DNA of 64,000 bases from Blautia pseudococcoides (GTDB taxonomy: Bacteria; Bacillota; Clostridia; Lachnospirales; Lachnospiraceae), in assembly GCF_001689125.2 (NCBI RefSeq), contig NZ_CP015405.2, forward strand, positions 1,827,001-1,891,000. Reading direction: 5' to 3'. Every line of letters starts with the position of its first letter. Positions within the stretch are counted from its first letter, which is position 1. Shown one piece after another: positions 9,744 to 17,878 of this stretch. The position numbers and the translations under genes were made by a program. Below the pieces are notes generated by a model that saw only the letters and a program-made list of their open reading frames with translations, was not told the DNA's origin and made no database searches.

Positions 9744-11135
9744 TTAAAAGCGCAGATATAAAAACGGATGGTAAGAACTGTAGACAAGACAGGCTGTACC
9801 TAAAAGGAACAGCACACCGTAAAGTACCGCAGAACCCACTGTCAAATTGTGAAACCTGCTGTCCACAAAGCGGTATAATCCGGGTCCGCAGGCCGGTATA
9901 CACAAAAGGAAGATCAGCAGATTCGTCTTCAGATAATACCATGCAGTCTCATCGGCAAATCCCGAAGCTCCCATTCCCACCAGCCGTTTCAGATAAATCC
10001 CCGCTTCCCCCAGTGAGTTGTGTGAGAACAGCATCCAGCCCGCCATGACAAAGAGCATGGTATAAATCCTGGACATCCATGCAGGCAGTTTTTCCAGTCT
10101 GCTGCCCAGCAAATATTTTTCTGCAATTAGAAATACCCCATAGTAGATCCCCCATACCGGGAAATTCATGGACGCCCCATGCCACATCCCTGTGAGGCAC
10201 CACACGATGAGAATATTGCGGATATGTTTTCCCATTCCCACCCGATTGCCCCCCAGAGGGATATAGATGTAATCCCGGAACCAGCTTCCCAGAGAAATAT
10301 GCCACCTCCTCCAGAATTCTGTGATACTCTTTGAGGTGTACGGGTAGTTAAAGTTCTCCTTAACTTTAAATCCCAGCATCCTGCTGATTCCGACCGCCAT
10401 ATCAGAGTAACCGGAAAAATCAAAATAGATTTCCATAGTAAAGGCAAACATGCCAATCCACGCAGTGAGCACAGTGATATCTCCCGCCCGGGCACTGATA
10501 TCTCCATATAAAGAAGCCAGTGTGTCAGCCAGCAGCACTTTTTTTGCCAGCCCCAGAATAAATTTCCCGGCGCCATAACCAAGCTGCAGGGCGTTCACCC
10601 TTCGTTTTTTCATCTGCTCCTTTATATCCTTATAACGCACAATAGGACCCGCGGTCATGACAGGGAAAAATACTGCATAGGCAGCAAAATCCGTAAATTT
10701 TTTCTCCGCTTCCAATCTGCCGTAATAGATATCAAAAAGGTAGGACATATTTTTGAACGTATAAAAAGACAGCCCTATAGGAAGCGCCAGCTCTCTGACA
10801 GCGATCTGTGTATGCAGAATGCTGTTTACCATCCCTGCTGCCGGTCCGGAATATTTAAAAAAGCAGAGCAAAAACACATCCACTGCCGCGGCAAATATAA
10901 GGTCCATTTTCCGGTGCCGTTTGTCCTGTACCGCGTTTTGGATCTGCAGTCCCATGATATAGTGGAAAACTGCCGAAAATATCAGCAGAACTAGATAAAC
11001 CGGGTCTCCCCAGGCATAAAAAACGAGGCTGGCTGCCACAAGGAAAAGGTTTCTCCCTGCAGCAGGCAGCAGGTAGTATATGAGCAGTACTACCGGTAAA
11101 AATGCAAATATAAAAAACAAACTGTTCAGCAACAT
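9744..11135 (-). CDS. MBOAT-family membrane O-acyltransferase (AlgI/DltB-like)
   Basis: A 463-residue polytopic protein with about ten membrane segments. The AlgI signature is EFWRRWHISLGSWFRDYIY followed by IPLGGNR, and the catalytic His is in LTGMWHGASMNFPVWG. Such proteins move acyl groups across the membrane to a sugar polymer or lipid-linked substrate. The ATG at 11135 has AGGGGAGAG before it. It sits between DUF4358 and DHHW genes, so all four genes from 12462 to 8493 look like one operon for surface-polymer acylation. Confidence 0.92.
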   Translation of the reverse strand: MLLNSLFFIFAFLPVVLLIYYLLPAAGRNLFLVAASLVFYAWGDPVYLVLLIFSAVFHYIMGLQIQNAVQDKRHRKMDLIFAAAVDVFLLCFFKYSGPAAGMVNSILHTQIAVRELALPIGLSFYTFKNMSYLFDIYYGRLEAEKKFTDFAAYAVFFPVMTAGPIVRYKDIKEQMKKRRVNALQLGYGAGKFILGLAKKVLLADTLASLYGDISARAGDITVLTAWIGMFAFTMEIYFDFSGYSDMAVGISRMLGFKVKENFNYPYTSKSITEFWRRWHISLGSWFRDYIYIPLGGNRVGMGKHIRNILIVWCLTGMWHGASMNFPVWGIYYGVFLIAEKYLLGSRLEKLPAWMSRIYTMLFVMAGWMLFSHNSLGEAGIYLKRLVGMGASGFADETAWYYLKTNLLIFLLCIPACGPGLYRFVDSRFHNLTVGSAVLYGVLFLLGTACLVYSSYHPFLYLRF

Positions 11136-11210
11136 ATATACTCTCCCCTATCCGGACACCGCCCGGAAATTTCTTCACGCGGCCCCAAAGCCTCCGTCTT
11201 AACCTGCCCA

Positions 11211-11681
11211 CTATCTGATCAAATCTAAAAATTCCCTTTTCCACTGCTGCGCATACTTCCCCGATGCATACAGCACATAACTGCCCCTTGTCTCCACTGC
11301 GGCCTCTGACAGAAGGGCAGTCTGGGAAACCCCATATCCCTCAAAACTCTTCTTCTGCTCCTCCAGATGTACTTCCGCCCTGTCCAGTACCTCTTCCGCT
11401 CCTTGAGGGCTGTCTGCTTTTACAACCAGAAACTCATCCACAGACATGGGGGATTCCGCCTTGTAAAAGAAATATCCTTCCAGATTTTTCACCTCCAGCC
11501 CATAGAACCTGCGAAGCTCCCTTGCTCCGCATTTCTCCATGGAGGTAATGGTCTCGTCCTGCTCCATTTTGGCCGCTATTACATCTATGGGAATGTCCTT
11601 TGCCCAGCCCCTTGTGCATAAAAAGCCAAGGTAAAGCGCCAAAAACACAAGGGTTCCCGCTTTCACCAATTTTATCTTCAT
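11211..11681 (-). CDS. DUF4358-family protein
   Basis: A 156-residue protein with an N-terminal membrane anchor or signal (residues 7-22) and an extracytoplasmic domain matching DUF4358: DEFLVVKADSPQGAEEVLDRA and GSYVLYASGKYAQQ. The start ATG lies one base after the stop codon of the SGNH gene, so the two are translationally coupled. DUF4358 genes recur beside MBOAT and SGNH genes in Clostridia. The role is unknown; an accessory protein of the acylation machinery is a fair inference. Confidence 0.82.
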   Translation of the reverse strand: MKIKLVKAGTLVFLALYLGFLCTRGWAKDIPIDVIAAKMEQDETITSMEKCGARELRRFYGLEVKNLEGYFFYKAESPMSVDEFLVVKADSPQGAEEVLDRAEVHLEEQKKSFEGYGVSQTALLSEAAVETRGSYVLYASGKYAQQWKREFLDLIR

Positions 11682-11682
11682 T

Positions 11683-12462
11683 TTATAATCCTGCCGTATC
11701 CGCCAGATAGGACAGCCATGCCGGATAATAACTCTTGATCACATGGATGCCGTCCGGCTCATATATTCCGTCTTTGCCTTCTATCAGAGACGAACAGTCC
11801 ACGTAGGTGTACCCGTCCTCCCCGCACATGGCCTGAAGCGCCTCATTAAACTGCCCGCAGTAAGCATAACTGGGGGTCTCTTTTACTGCCTCTTTCGTTG
11901 CCGGAAGAATACTGTTGATGTAGACTGCTGCATCCGGAAGCCCTGCTTTCAGCCGTGCGATCTGACGCCTGTATGCTTCAATGAACTTTTGGCTGTCCCC
12001 CTCACAGATTTCCATATCGTTGGTTCCGAAAGCAAAGAACACTGCAGTTGGCTGCAGAGAGACAGCAGTGTCCACCAGGTCATCTGCCTGGCTTACACTG
12101 AGCCCCCTTTTATAGAGAACTACATCGGTATCCAGAAAACCGTATTCCACTATGGATTCGGAAAAGGAATCCCCCAGTATTACCGCATTTTGAAACGCTC
12201 TTTTTAACTCTACCGTATCCCGCTCTTCTTTCTGGCTGCCGCTTTGCTCAGCCTGGCCTTCCAGCTCTTTTAAAGCATTTTCCGTCTCCGAGATATCTGC
12301 TTTTTCCAGCGCAGCTACGGTCTTTCTGTTTTTTTCATAAGGAGTTTCTTCGGCATTTTCCGCCTTTTTGAAGATAACAACAACAGCGATGATGATGATC
12401 AGCACCACTGCCAAGAAAACCCATAAACGGGTTTCAGATATGTACGCTTTGATTTTTTTCAT
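11683..12462 (-). CDS. membrane-anchored SGNH/GDSL hydrolase
   Basis: A 259-residue protein with one N-terminal membrane segment (about residues 13-31), a charged linker, and an SGNH hydrolase domain. Block I is AVILGDSFSES (catalytic Ser), block III AFGTNDMEI, block V EPDGIHVIKSYY (Asp and His). Such enzymes are esterases or acyltransferases on carbohydrates. The ATG at 12462 is preceded by GAAGGG; a TTG 12 bases upstream is less likely. First gene of the four-gene acylation operon. Confidence 0.88.
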   Translation of the reverse strand: MKKIKAYISETRLWVFLAVVLIIIIAVVVIFKKAENAEETPYEKNRKTVAALEKADISETENALKELEGQAEQSGSQKEERDTVELKRAFQNAVILGDSFSESIVEYGFLDTDVVLYKRGLSVSQADDLVDTAVSLQPTAVFFAFGTNDMEICEGDSQKFIEAYRRQIARLKAGLPDAAVYINSILPATKEAVKETPSYAYCGQFNEALQAMCGEDGYTYVDCSSLIEGKDGIYEPDGIHVIKSYYPAWLSYLADTAGL

Positions 12463-12582
12463 TTTTCCCTTCAATTCCTATGTCCTTTTTCCCCGATTCG
12501 ACAGATTCCCCGATTTGTCGTTTCATAAATTATAGACGTTAAAAACTGAAAGTTCAAGGTGAATATCCCATCTTTTTTATAT

Positions 12583-12625
12583 TTAAAAAAGCTGTCACAA
12601 AATCGCCTGATTTTTGTAACAGCTT
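12583..12625 (-). terminator. terminator after the dual-ATPase gene
   Basis: Arms 12589-12604 and 12609-12625 form a long stem and the minus strand continues with six T residues. It begins 10 bases after the stop codon of the transporter ATPase, which argues that the short C-terminus of that protein is its real end. Confidence 0.8.
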
Positions 12626-12634
12626 CCCAATATT

Positions 12635-14245
12635 TTATGTTCCCTGTCCCATCATAATAATCCTGTCGCTGACGTGCATGACCATAGGAAGATCATGGGC
12701 GATCAGCATAATGGTCAGATGATGTTTCTCCTGCAGCTTTTTGAACAGATGCATGATCTGTGCCTGAATGGAAATATCCAGGGATGAAATAGGCTCATCT
12801 GCCACAATAAACTCCGGTTCCACAGATAATGCCCTGGCAATGGCTGCCCTCTGCCGCTGTCCTCCTGACACATCGTAAGGATGACGCACGGCAAGGGCAG
12901 GGTCAAGCTCCACTTGTTCCATTAAGGAATATACCCGGCTGCGCAGTTCCTGTCTGCCTTTGCACAGCTTCTGGATCCGCAGCGGTTCCCCGATGATCTC
13001 TTCCAGCGTCATATGTGGATTAAAAGCAGAGGAACTATCCTGGAAGATCATCTGTCTTCGGTAAATACGGGCAGTATCCCCATGATAGAGAATCTGTCCC
13101 CCGTCCGGCTCATAGAGGCCCACAATACATCTTGCAAGGGTGGATTTTCCACATCCTGAAGGACCTGCCACCCCCACGATCTCGCCTCTGTATATATCCA
13201 GGGAAAAATCATCAAGAACACGGGAAACCGTATGTCTGTCCAGCCGGAAATTCTTGGACAAGTGCTGAATCTCCATGAGTTTTTCCGGTTCCGGCTCCTG
13301 AACCAGCACCACCTGATCATCCCGGACCGATGTCTCCTCTACTTTTGTAACCGGATGGGAAATATCCCCCTCCAGACGGGGATGCATATGATCATGTGTA
13401 CCCCCGTGGGTATGAGGTGTCCCGTTGTGGAAATGTATCTTTCCATGGGTATGCCCAATGCCTTTCCCGTAATTCCGGTATCCCAGCAGTTTTACGGTAT
13501 AAGGATTCTGTGCATGCTGAAAAATATGGCTGACACTGCCGCTCTCCACGATCTCACCCTGATACATCACATAGACCCTGTCCGCCACATTTTCCACCAG
13601 CCCCAGGTCGTGGGTGATAAACAGGATGGCAACCCCTGTCTCTTTTCTTATCTTTGCCAAAAGCTCCATGATCTGCTGCTGGGTCTCCACATCCAGTGCG
13701 GTGGTAGGCTCATCCGCCAGCAAAAGACCGGGTCTGCAGGCAAGGGCTATGGCAATGGCCGCCCTCTGCCGCATACCGCCGGAAAACTGGTGGGGATACT
13801 GGGAAAAGCGCTTTTCGCAATAGTCAAACCCGGTGAGTTCTAAAAGCTCCAACGTTCTGTCCTTTGCCTCTTTTTTGGATAGCTTTTCATGGAGGAGTAT
13901 GGTCTCCATAATCTGTTTTCCAATAGAAATCGTTGGATTAAGGGACAGGTAAGGGTCCTGAAACACCATGGAAATTTCCTTGCCGCGGAATTTCTGCATC
14001 TGCTTTTCCGTATATTCTAAAAGATTGCTGCCCCGGTACAAAATCTCACCGTTTTCCACACGGGTCTTCTTCCCGAGAAGTTGTAATATGGTTTTGCACA
14101 GTACGGTTTTTCCCGAACCGGATTCCCCTACAAGGGCGGCCATCTCGCCCTTATCCAGACGGAGGTTTACCTGCCTTGCAGCCCGGGTCCCCTCCTTGTC
14201 CTGAAAGGTAACGGACAGGCCGCGGATTTCCAATAATGTCTCCAT
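12635..14245 (-). CDS. fused dual ATPase of a peptide/nickel-type ABC importer, with His-rich linker
   Basis: A 536-residue fusion of DppD-like and DppF-like ATPases. Domain 1: Walker A GESGSGKT (residues 40-47), signature FSGGMRQR, Walker B LLLADEPTTALD. Domain 2 from about residue 323: Walker A GPSGCGKST (361-369), signature VSGGQRQR, Walker B FIVADEPISSLD. Between them residues 265-297 hold ten histidines (GHTHGK.HFHNGTPHTH and THDHMHP), a likely divalent-metal-binding segment suggesting nickel, cobalt or zinc as cargo or regulator. The protein ends at HVSDRIIMMGQGT, so the usual C-terminal helices of the second domain are missing, yet a terminator follows directly. Last gene of the operon. 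Confidence 0.92.
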   Translation of the reverse strand: METLLEIRGLSVTFQDKEGTRAARQVNLRLDKGEMAALVGESGSGKTVLCKTILQLLGKKTRVENGEILYRGSNLLEYTEKQMQKFRGKEISMVFQDPYLSLNPTISIGKQIMETILLHEKLSKKEAKDRTLELLELTGFDYCEKRFSQYPHQFSGGMRQRAAIAIALACRPGLLLADEPTTALDVETQQQIMELLAKIRKETGVAILFITHDLGLVENVADRVYVMYQGEIVESGSVSHIFQHAQNPYTVKLLGYRNYGKGIGHTHGKIHFHNGTPHTHGGTHDHMHPRLEGDISHPVTKVEETSVRDDQVVLVQEPEPEKLMEIQHLSKNFRLDRHTVSRVLDDFSLDIYRGEIVGVAGPSGCGKSTLARCIVGLYEPDGGQILYHGDTARIYRRQMIFQDSSSAFNPHMTLEEIIGEPLRIQKLCKGRQELRSRVYSLMEQVELDPALAVRHPYDVSGGQRQRAAIARALSVEPEFIVADEPISSLDISIQAQIMHLFKKLQEKHHLTIMLIAHDLPMVMHVSDRIIMMGQGT

Positions 14246-14278
14246 AATAATCTCTCTTTGTCTAATATTGTTTTATAT

Positions 14279-15862
14279 TTATTCCGTGATGTCCCAGTCG
14301 TAAATATTCCAGAAGATACCCACGCCGTGATGTCCGAGAACGGTATCCTTTGTCAGCCCGGTAATGTTGTCCTTGGAAACATACATGGCATCAATATATG
14401 CGATAAAGGTATAAGGAAGGTCTTTGGACAGTTCCGTCTGAAATTCCTTGTACAGCGGAAGTCTCTCTTCCTGTGTCTCCAGTTCTCTGGCCTGCTGCAG
14501 AAGTTCATCCACTTTCGCATTGGAATAGCTGCTGTAGTTGGCACCTTTGTCTGTGCCGAACACTTTATAGGTGTGGTCATCCGGGTCAAAGGGGCTTCCC
14601 CATCCAATCAGGTATGCATCCTGGTTTGCCCAGTCTGTCTCCGCCACCACTTCCACTTTGCAGTTTACACCAATGTCCTGAAGATTCTGGGCACAGATAT
14701 TTGACATATCAATACGAACCTGGTCTGCCTGACCGTTGGAGATGGTAAACGCAAGCTGCTCCCCGTCTTTTTCGTAGTAACCGTCACTGCCCATGGTCCA
14801 GCCATTCTCTTCCAAAAGCTGTTTTGCCATTTCCGGGTTGTACTCGTATTTTTCAATATCAGGATTGTTGTACGGTCCCATCTGCAGCGGAGAGTATGCA
14901 GTCTCTCCATGACCTAAAAGCACGCTGTCCACAATAGACTGGCGGTCAATAGCATAGCTTAAAATATTGGGCAGTTCTCTGTGTTTTCCAAAGAATCCGC
15001 TTCCGAAATTATAAAGGATTCCTCTGTAGTCTGCTGTTTTCATAATATCCACAACAAATCCGTCCGCATGCTCAAACTGCTCTGCGTCTTTTGGCGTTAT
15101 CTGCGCCAAATCCAGCTCTCCGGATTTTAACTGAAGGGCTCTTGCCTGGGTATCCTCCACAATTTTGAAGACTACCTTGTCAATCTTAGGCGCTCCCAAA
15201 TAAAAGCCGTTGAATTTTTCAAGGGTGATACTCTGCCCTTCATCCCAGGAAACCAGCTTGTAGGGACCGCAGCCCACCGGATTCCGGTTGAAATCGTCTG
15301 TCACAATGTCTTTTCCCTCCAGAAGATGTTTTGGCAGGATACCGATGGTAAGATAATCCAGCATGGCAACATTGGGTGCTGTCAGGGTGATTTTCACCGT
15401 GCTGTCGTCCGGTGTCTCAATGCTGGTAATATCCTCATAATTGGATGCGATCTCAGAGGCATTGTCAGGATCCGTGATGGTATCCAGCGTAAACTTCACA
15501 TCCGCAGATGTAAAGGTCTCACCGTCATGGAATTTTACGTCTTTTCTCAAATGGAAGGTATAGGTCCTGGAAGCTTCATCCCACTCCCAGCTCTCCGCAA
15601 GGGCAGGCACTACTTTATCCTCCGCATCATGAGCGGTCAGTCCTGCAAAGATCAGAGAGTTGATCTCTCCATGTTCATAGAGTGCAGGATTGATGTTTGT
15701 ATAATCACCGCTTCCGTAAACAAGAGTCTTTCCGTCCGGGTTCTTATCTGATGTCTCTGTCTTTGTGTCCCCTTTTTCCTTACCGTCTCCGCTTCCGCAG
15801 CCTGCCAGCAGTGCGGCGGTCATGGATGCCGCCAAAAGTAATGTCAGTATTTTTTTCTTCAT
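14279..15862 (-). CDS. lipoprotein solute-binding protein, peptide/nickel family (SBP_bac_5)
   Basis: A 527-residue lipoprotein with signal and lipobox LLAGC, then an acidic linker, then the family-5 binding fold: ESWEWDEASRTYTFHLRKDVKFHDG near residue 90 and NPVGCGPYKLVSWDEGQSI near residue 195 are the usual landmarks. The family binds oligopeptides, nickel complexes or haem; the residues seen do not decide between them. It lies between the permease and ATPase genes in one operon. The ATG at 15862 has AAAGGAGAA upstream. Confidence 0.93.
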   Translation of the reverse strand: MKKKILTLLLAASMTAALLAGCGSGDGKEKGDTKTETSDKNPDGKTLVYGSGDYTNINPALYEHGEINSLIFAGLTAHDAEDKVVPALAESWEWDEASRTYTFHLRKDVKFHDGETFTSADVKFTLDTITDPDNASEIASNYEDITSIETPDDSTVKITLTAPNVAMLDYLTIGILPKHLLEGKDIVTDDFNRNPVGCGPYKLVSWDEGQSITLEKFNGFYLGAPKIDKVVFKIVEDTQARALQLKSGELDLAQITPKDAEQFEHADGFVVDIMKTADYRGILYNFGSGFFGKHRELPNILSYAIDRQSIVDSVLLGHGETAYSPLQMGPYNNPDIEKYEYNPEMAKQLLEENGWTMGSDGYYEKDGEQLAFTISNGQADQVRIDMSNICAQNLQDIGVNCKVEVVAETDWANQDAYLIGWGSPFDPDDHTYKVFGTDKGANYSSYSNAKVDELLQQARELETQEERLPLYKEFQTELSKDLPYTFIAYIDAMYVSKDNITGLTKDTVLGHHGVGIFWNIYDWDITE

Positions 15863-15917
15863 GTCTGTTCTCCTTTGCTTTTATAGCCAAGCCACCGGAT
15901 GACCGGCAGCGGCTGTT

Positions 15918-16736
15918 TCATAGATTGCTGTGTTCTCTGTTATTTCTCAGGCGGATGTACTCGCCCATATTGGTGATGCATACAAGGGTAGTCACCAGGA
16001 AAATTCCCGGAATCAGGATGATCCACCAGGCATTGGACAGCAGCGCTTTCTGTGAAAGAGACATCATACTTCCCCAGGAGATGATCTCCATGGGAAGGCC
16101 GATTCCCAGAAAGCTGAGAGTAGCCTCTGTTCCGATCGCCGCACTTACATTGGTGACGATCATGAACATGGTGGAGGAGATAAAATTGGGAAACAAGTGC
16201 CTGCGCAGGATGTAAAAAAACTTTCCACCTGCCAGCCTGGATGCCAGTACGAAATCACTGCTCCGTATCTGCCGTACCTCACTTCTGACCACCTTGGAAA
16301 TGTTCATCCAGCTTGTCAGTCCAATGACTATAGCTATGCTGGTAGCTGTAGCTTCCCCCAGAAGCGCCTGCAGAAAGATCACAAGCAGTATGGAGGGAAT
16401 ACTTAAAATAATCTCTGTGAAACGCATGAGCAGATCGTCCAGCCAGTCCGGCACAAGACCGCTGATGCAGCCGTACACAATGGCTATCACGGAGGATATC
16501 ACAGTTGCCAGGAGCCCGATATAAAGGGAAACTCTTCCGCCCTCCCATATCATGGAATAAATATCCCTCCCCATGGTATCTGTGCCGAAATAATGGGCAC
16601 TGCCGGGCGGCAGACTGACTTCCGTCAGGTTCATATAGAAGGGATCTCCTGTTGCCAGGACTTTGCCAAACAGGCATCCCAGGATGATAAGTCCCAAGAT
16701 CACTAAGGAGAAAATAGGAAATTTTTTCTTTTTCAT
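15918..16736 (-). CDS. ABC permease, DppC/NikC type
   Basis: A 272-residue permease with an N-terminal membrane segment, an extracytoplasmic loop containing HYFGTDTMGRDIYSMIWEG (typical of this family), and five further segments with the BPD_transp_1 loop ASRLAGGKFFYILRRHLFPN. The start is the ATG at 16736, which overlaps the stop codon of the preceding permease gene as ATGA, indicating coupling. A 15-residue upstream extension is not supported. Confidence 0.92.
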   Translation of the reverse strand: MKKKKFPIFSLVILGLIILGCLFGKVLATGDPFYMNLTEVSLPPGSAHYFGTDTMGRDIYSMIWEGGRVSLYIGLLATVISSVIAIVYGCISGLVPDWLDDLLMRFTEIILSIPSILLVIFLQALLGEATATSIAIVIGLTSWMNISKVVRSEVRQIRSSDFVLASRLAGGKFFYILRRHLFPNFISSTMFMIVTNVSAAIGTEATLSFLGIGLPMEIISWGSMMSLSQKALLSNAWWIILIPGIFLVTTLVCITNMGEYIRLRNNREHSNL

Positions 16737-17725
16737 GCTGTCTTTTCCCCTCTTTCCTGTTTCATTCTGGGATCGATCCATTCGCTGATGATCTGGCCTG
16801 CCACATTGGCTGCAATGACCGCAAAACCTGTTATAAGACTTAAAACCATCAGCATGTTATAGTCATGGTATTGGGCACTTTCCATACTCAAAGTCCCAAG
16901 GCCCGGATAAGAAAAGACACTCTCCGCGATATAGGTCCCCCCGATTATGTGGGGAACGGAAATTGCCATGATGCTGATCAGGGAAGGCAGGATTTTCCTC
17001 AGGCAGTGGGTGAACATGATGCGGCATTTCCCCATGCCTTTTACCTTGCACAGAAGTACATAATCTTCACGGATCTCCTCCAGAAGTTTGTTTCTTACCA
17101 TATAAGTGTAATACCACAGATGGGATAACACCATAACGGCCACCGGCAGGATCAGATGCACGAGCCTGTCTCCCAGGGAATGTTCCCCTCCCAGGGCATA
17201 GGCGCCGCTGGTGGGCAGTACAGCCAGATTCACACCGAAGACGAGGATCAGTACTAGTGCAACAAAGAAGGATGGGATACAGTTCGTCACGGTCCCGATT
17301 TTACAGATACACCTGTCGATCAGGGTATTTTCCCGCATTGCGCAGAAGATACCCAAAAGTACAGCCAAAAGAAAGGTGAGTACATAGGATAAGCCTCCCA
17401 GTATAAGGGTATTGGCATAAACTTTCTCTATGACTGCCCCCACATCCTGTTTATACTTATATGAAATCCCAAAGTCCCCGTGCAGGGCATTTTCCACCCA
17501 GCGTATGTATTGTACAGTCATAGGTTCATTGAGACCCAGACGCTCCCTGGCTTTATCCTTCTGGCTCTCACTCATCCGCTCCACACTCTCCCCGTAGTAG
17601 GATTTTAAAGGGTCCCCGGGGGAAAGACGGGCAATAAAAAATACCAGTATGGACAGCATCAGCATGGACAGCAGGATCTGTACCAGCTTTTTCAATAAAA
17701 ATTCAATCTTCTGTGGTGTATTCAA
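16733..17725 (-). CDS. ABC permease, DppB/NikB type
   Basis: A 330-residue permease, first gene of the importer operon. Family features: N-terminal membrane segment, SPGDPLKSYYG loop, LGLNEPMTVQYIRWVENALHGDFG, and the ATPase-contact loop VKGMGKCRIMFTHCLRKILP. The ATG at 17725 has AGAGGAAAC upstream. An extended -10 promoter and a leader hairpin lie just upstream. Confidence 0.93.
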   Translation of the reverse strand: MNTPQKIEFLLKKLVQILLSMLMLSILVFFIARLSPGDPLKSYYGESVERMSESQKDKARERLGLNEPMTVQYIRWVENALHGDFGISYKYKQDVGAVIEKVYANTLILGGLSYVLTFLLAVLLGIFCAMRENTLIDRCICKIGTVTNCIPSFFVALVLILVFGVNLAVLPTSGAYALGGEHSLGDRLVHLILPVAVMVLSHLWYYTYMVRNKLLEEIREDYVLLCKVKGMGKCRIMFTHCLRKILPSLISIMAISVPHIIGGTYIAESVFSYPGLGTLSMESAQYHDYNMLMVLSLITGFAVIAANVAGQIISEWIDPRMKQERGEKTA

Positions 17726-17752
17726 TGCAGTTTCCTCTTATCTGATGAGTTT

Positions 17753-17781
17753 CGTAACTGTTCAGTACCTCTGCAGTTACG
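17753..17781 (-). promoter_or_regulatory. leader hairpin of the dpp-like operon
   Basis: CGTAACTG at 17753-17760 and CAGTTACG at 17774-17781 form an 8-bp stem near the 5' end of the predicted transcript. The sequence is nearly the same as the leuC leader hairpin at 5552-5578, including the loop TTYAGTA. Confidence 0.5.
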
Positions 17782-17805
17782 TCTGTTATTTTTTTGACTA
17801 ACCAT

Positions 17806-17814
17806 AGTATAACA
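17806..17814 (-). promoter_or_regulatory. extended -10 promoter of the dpp-like operon
   Basis: The minus strand reads TGTTATACT, a TG-extended -10 box (TATACT at 17806-17811). It lies only a few bases beyond the terminator of the upstream gene; no good -35 box is visible. Confidence 0.5.
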
Positions 17815-17815
17815 A

Positions 17816-17849
17816 AGAAAAAATCCCCCCACAAGCCACGTGGGGGGAT
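17816..17849 (-). terminator. terminator of the enoate-reductase gene
   Basis: Perfect 10-bp arms ATCCCCCCAC (17823-17832) and GTGGGGGGAT (17840-17849), followed on the minus strand by a T-rich tract. Confidence 0.88.
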
Positions 17850-17878
17850 ATAAATCTGTGTTTTTTGTTATACATAAC

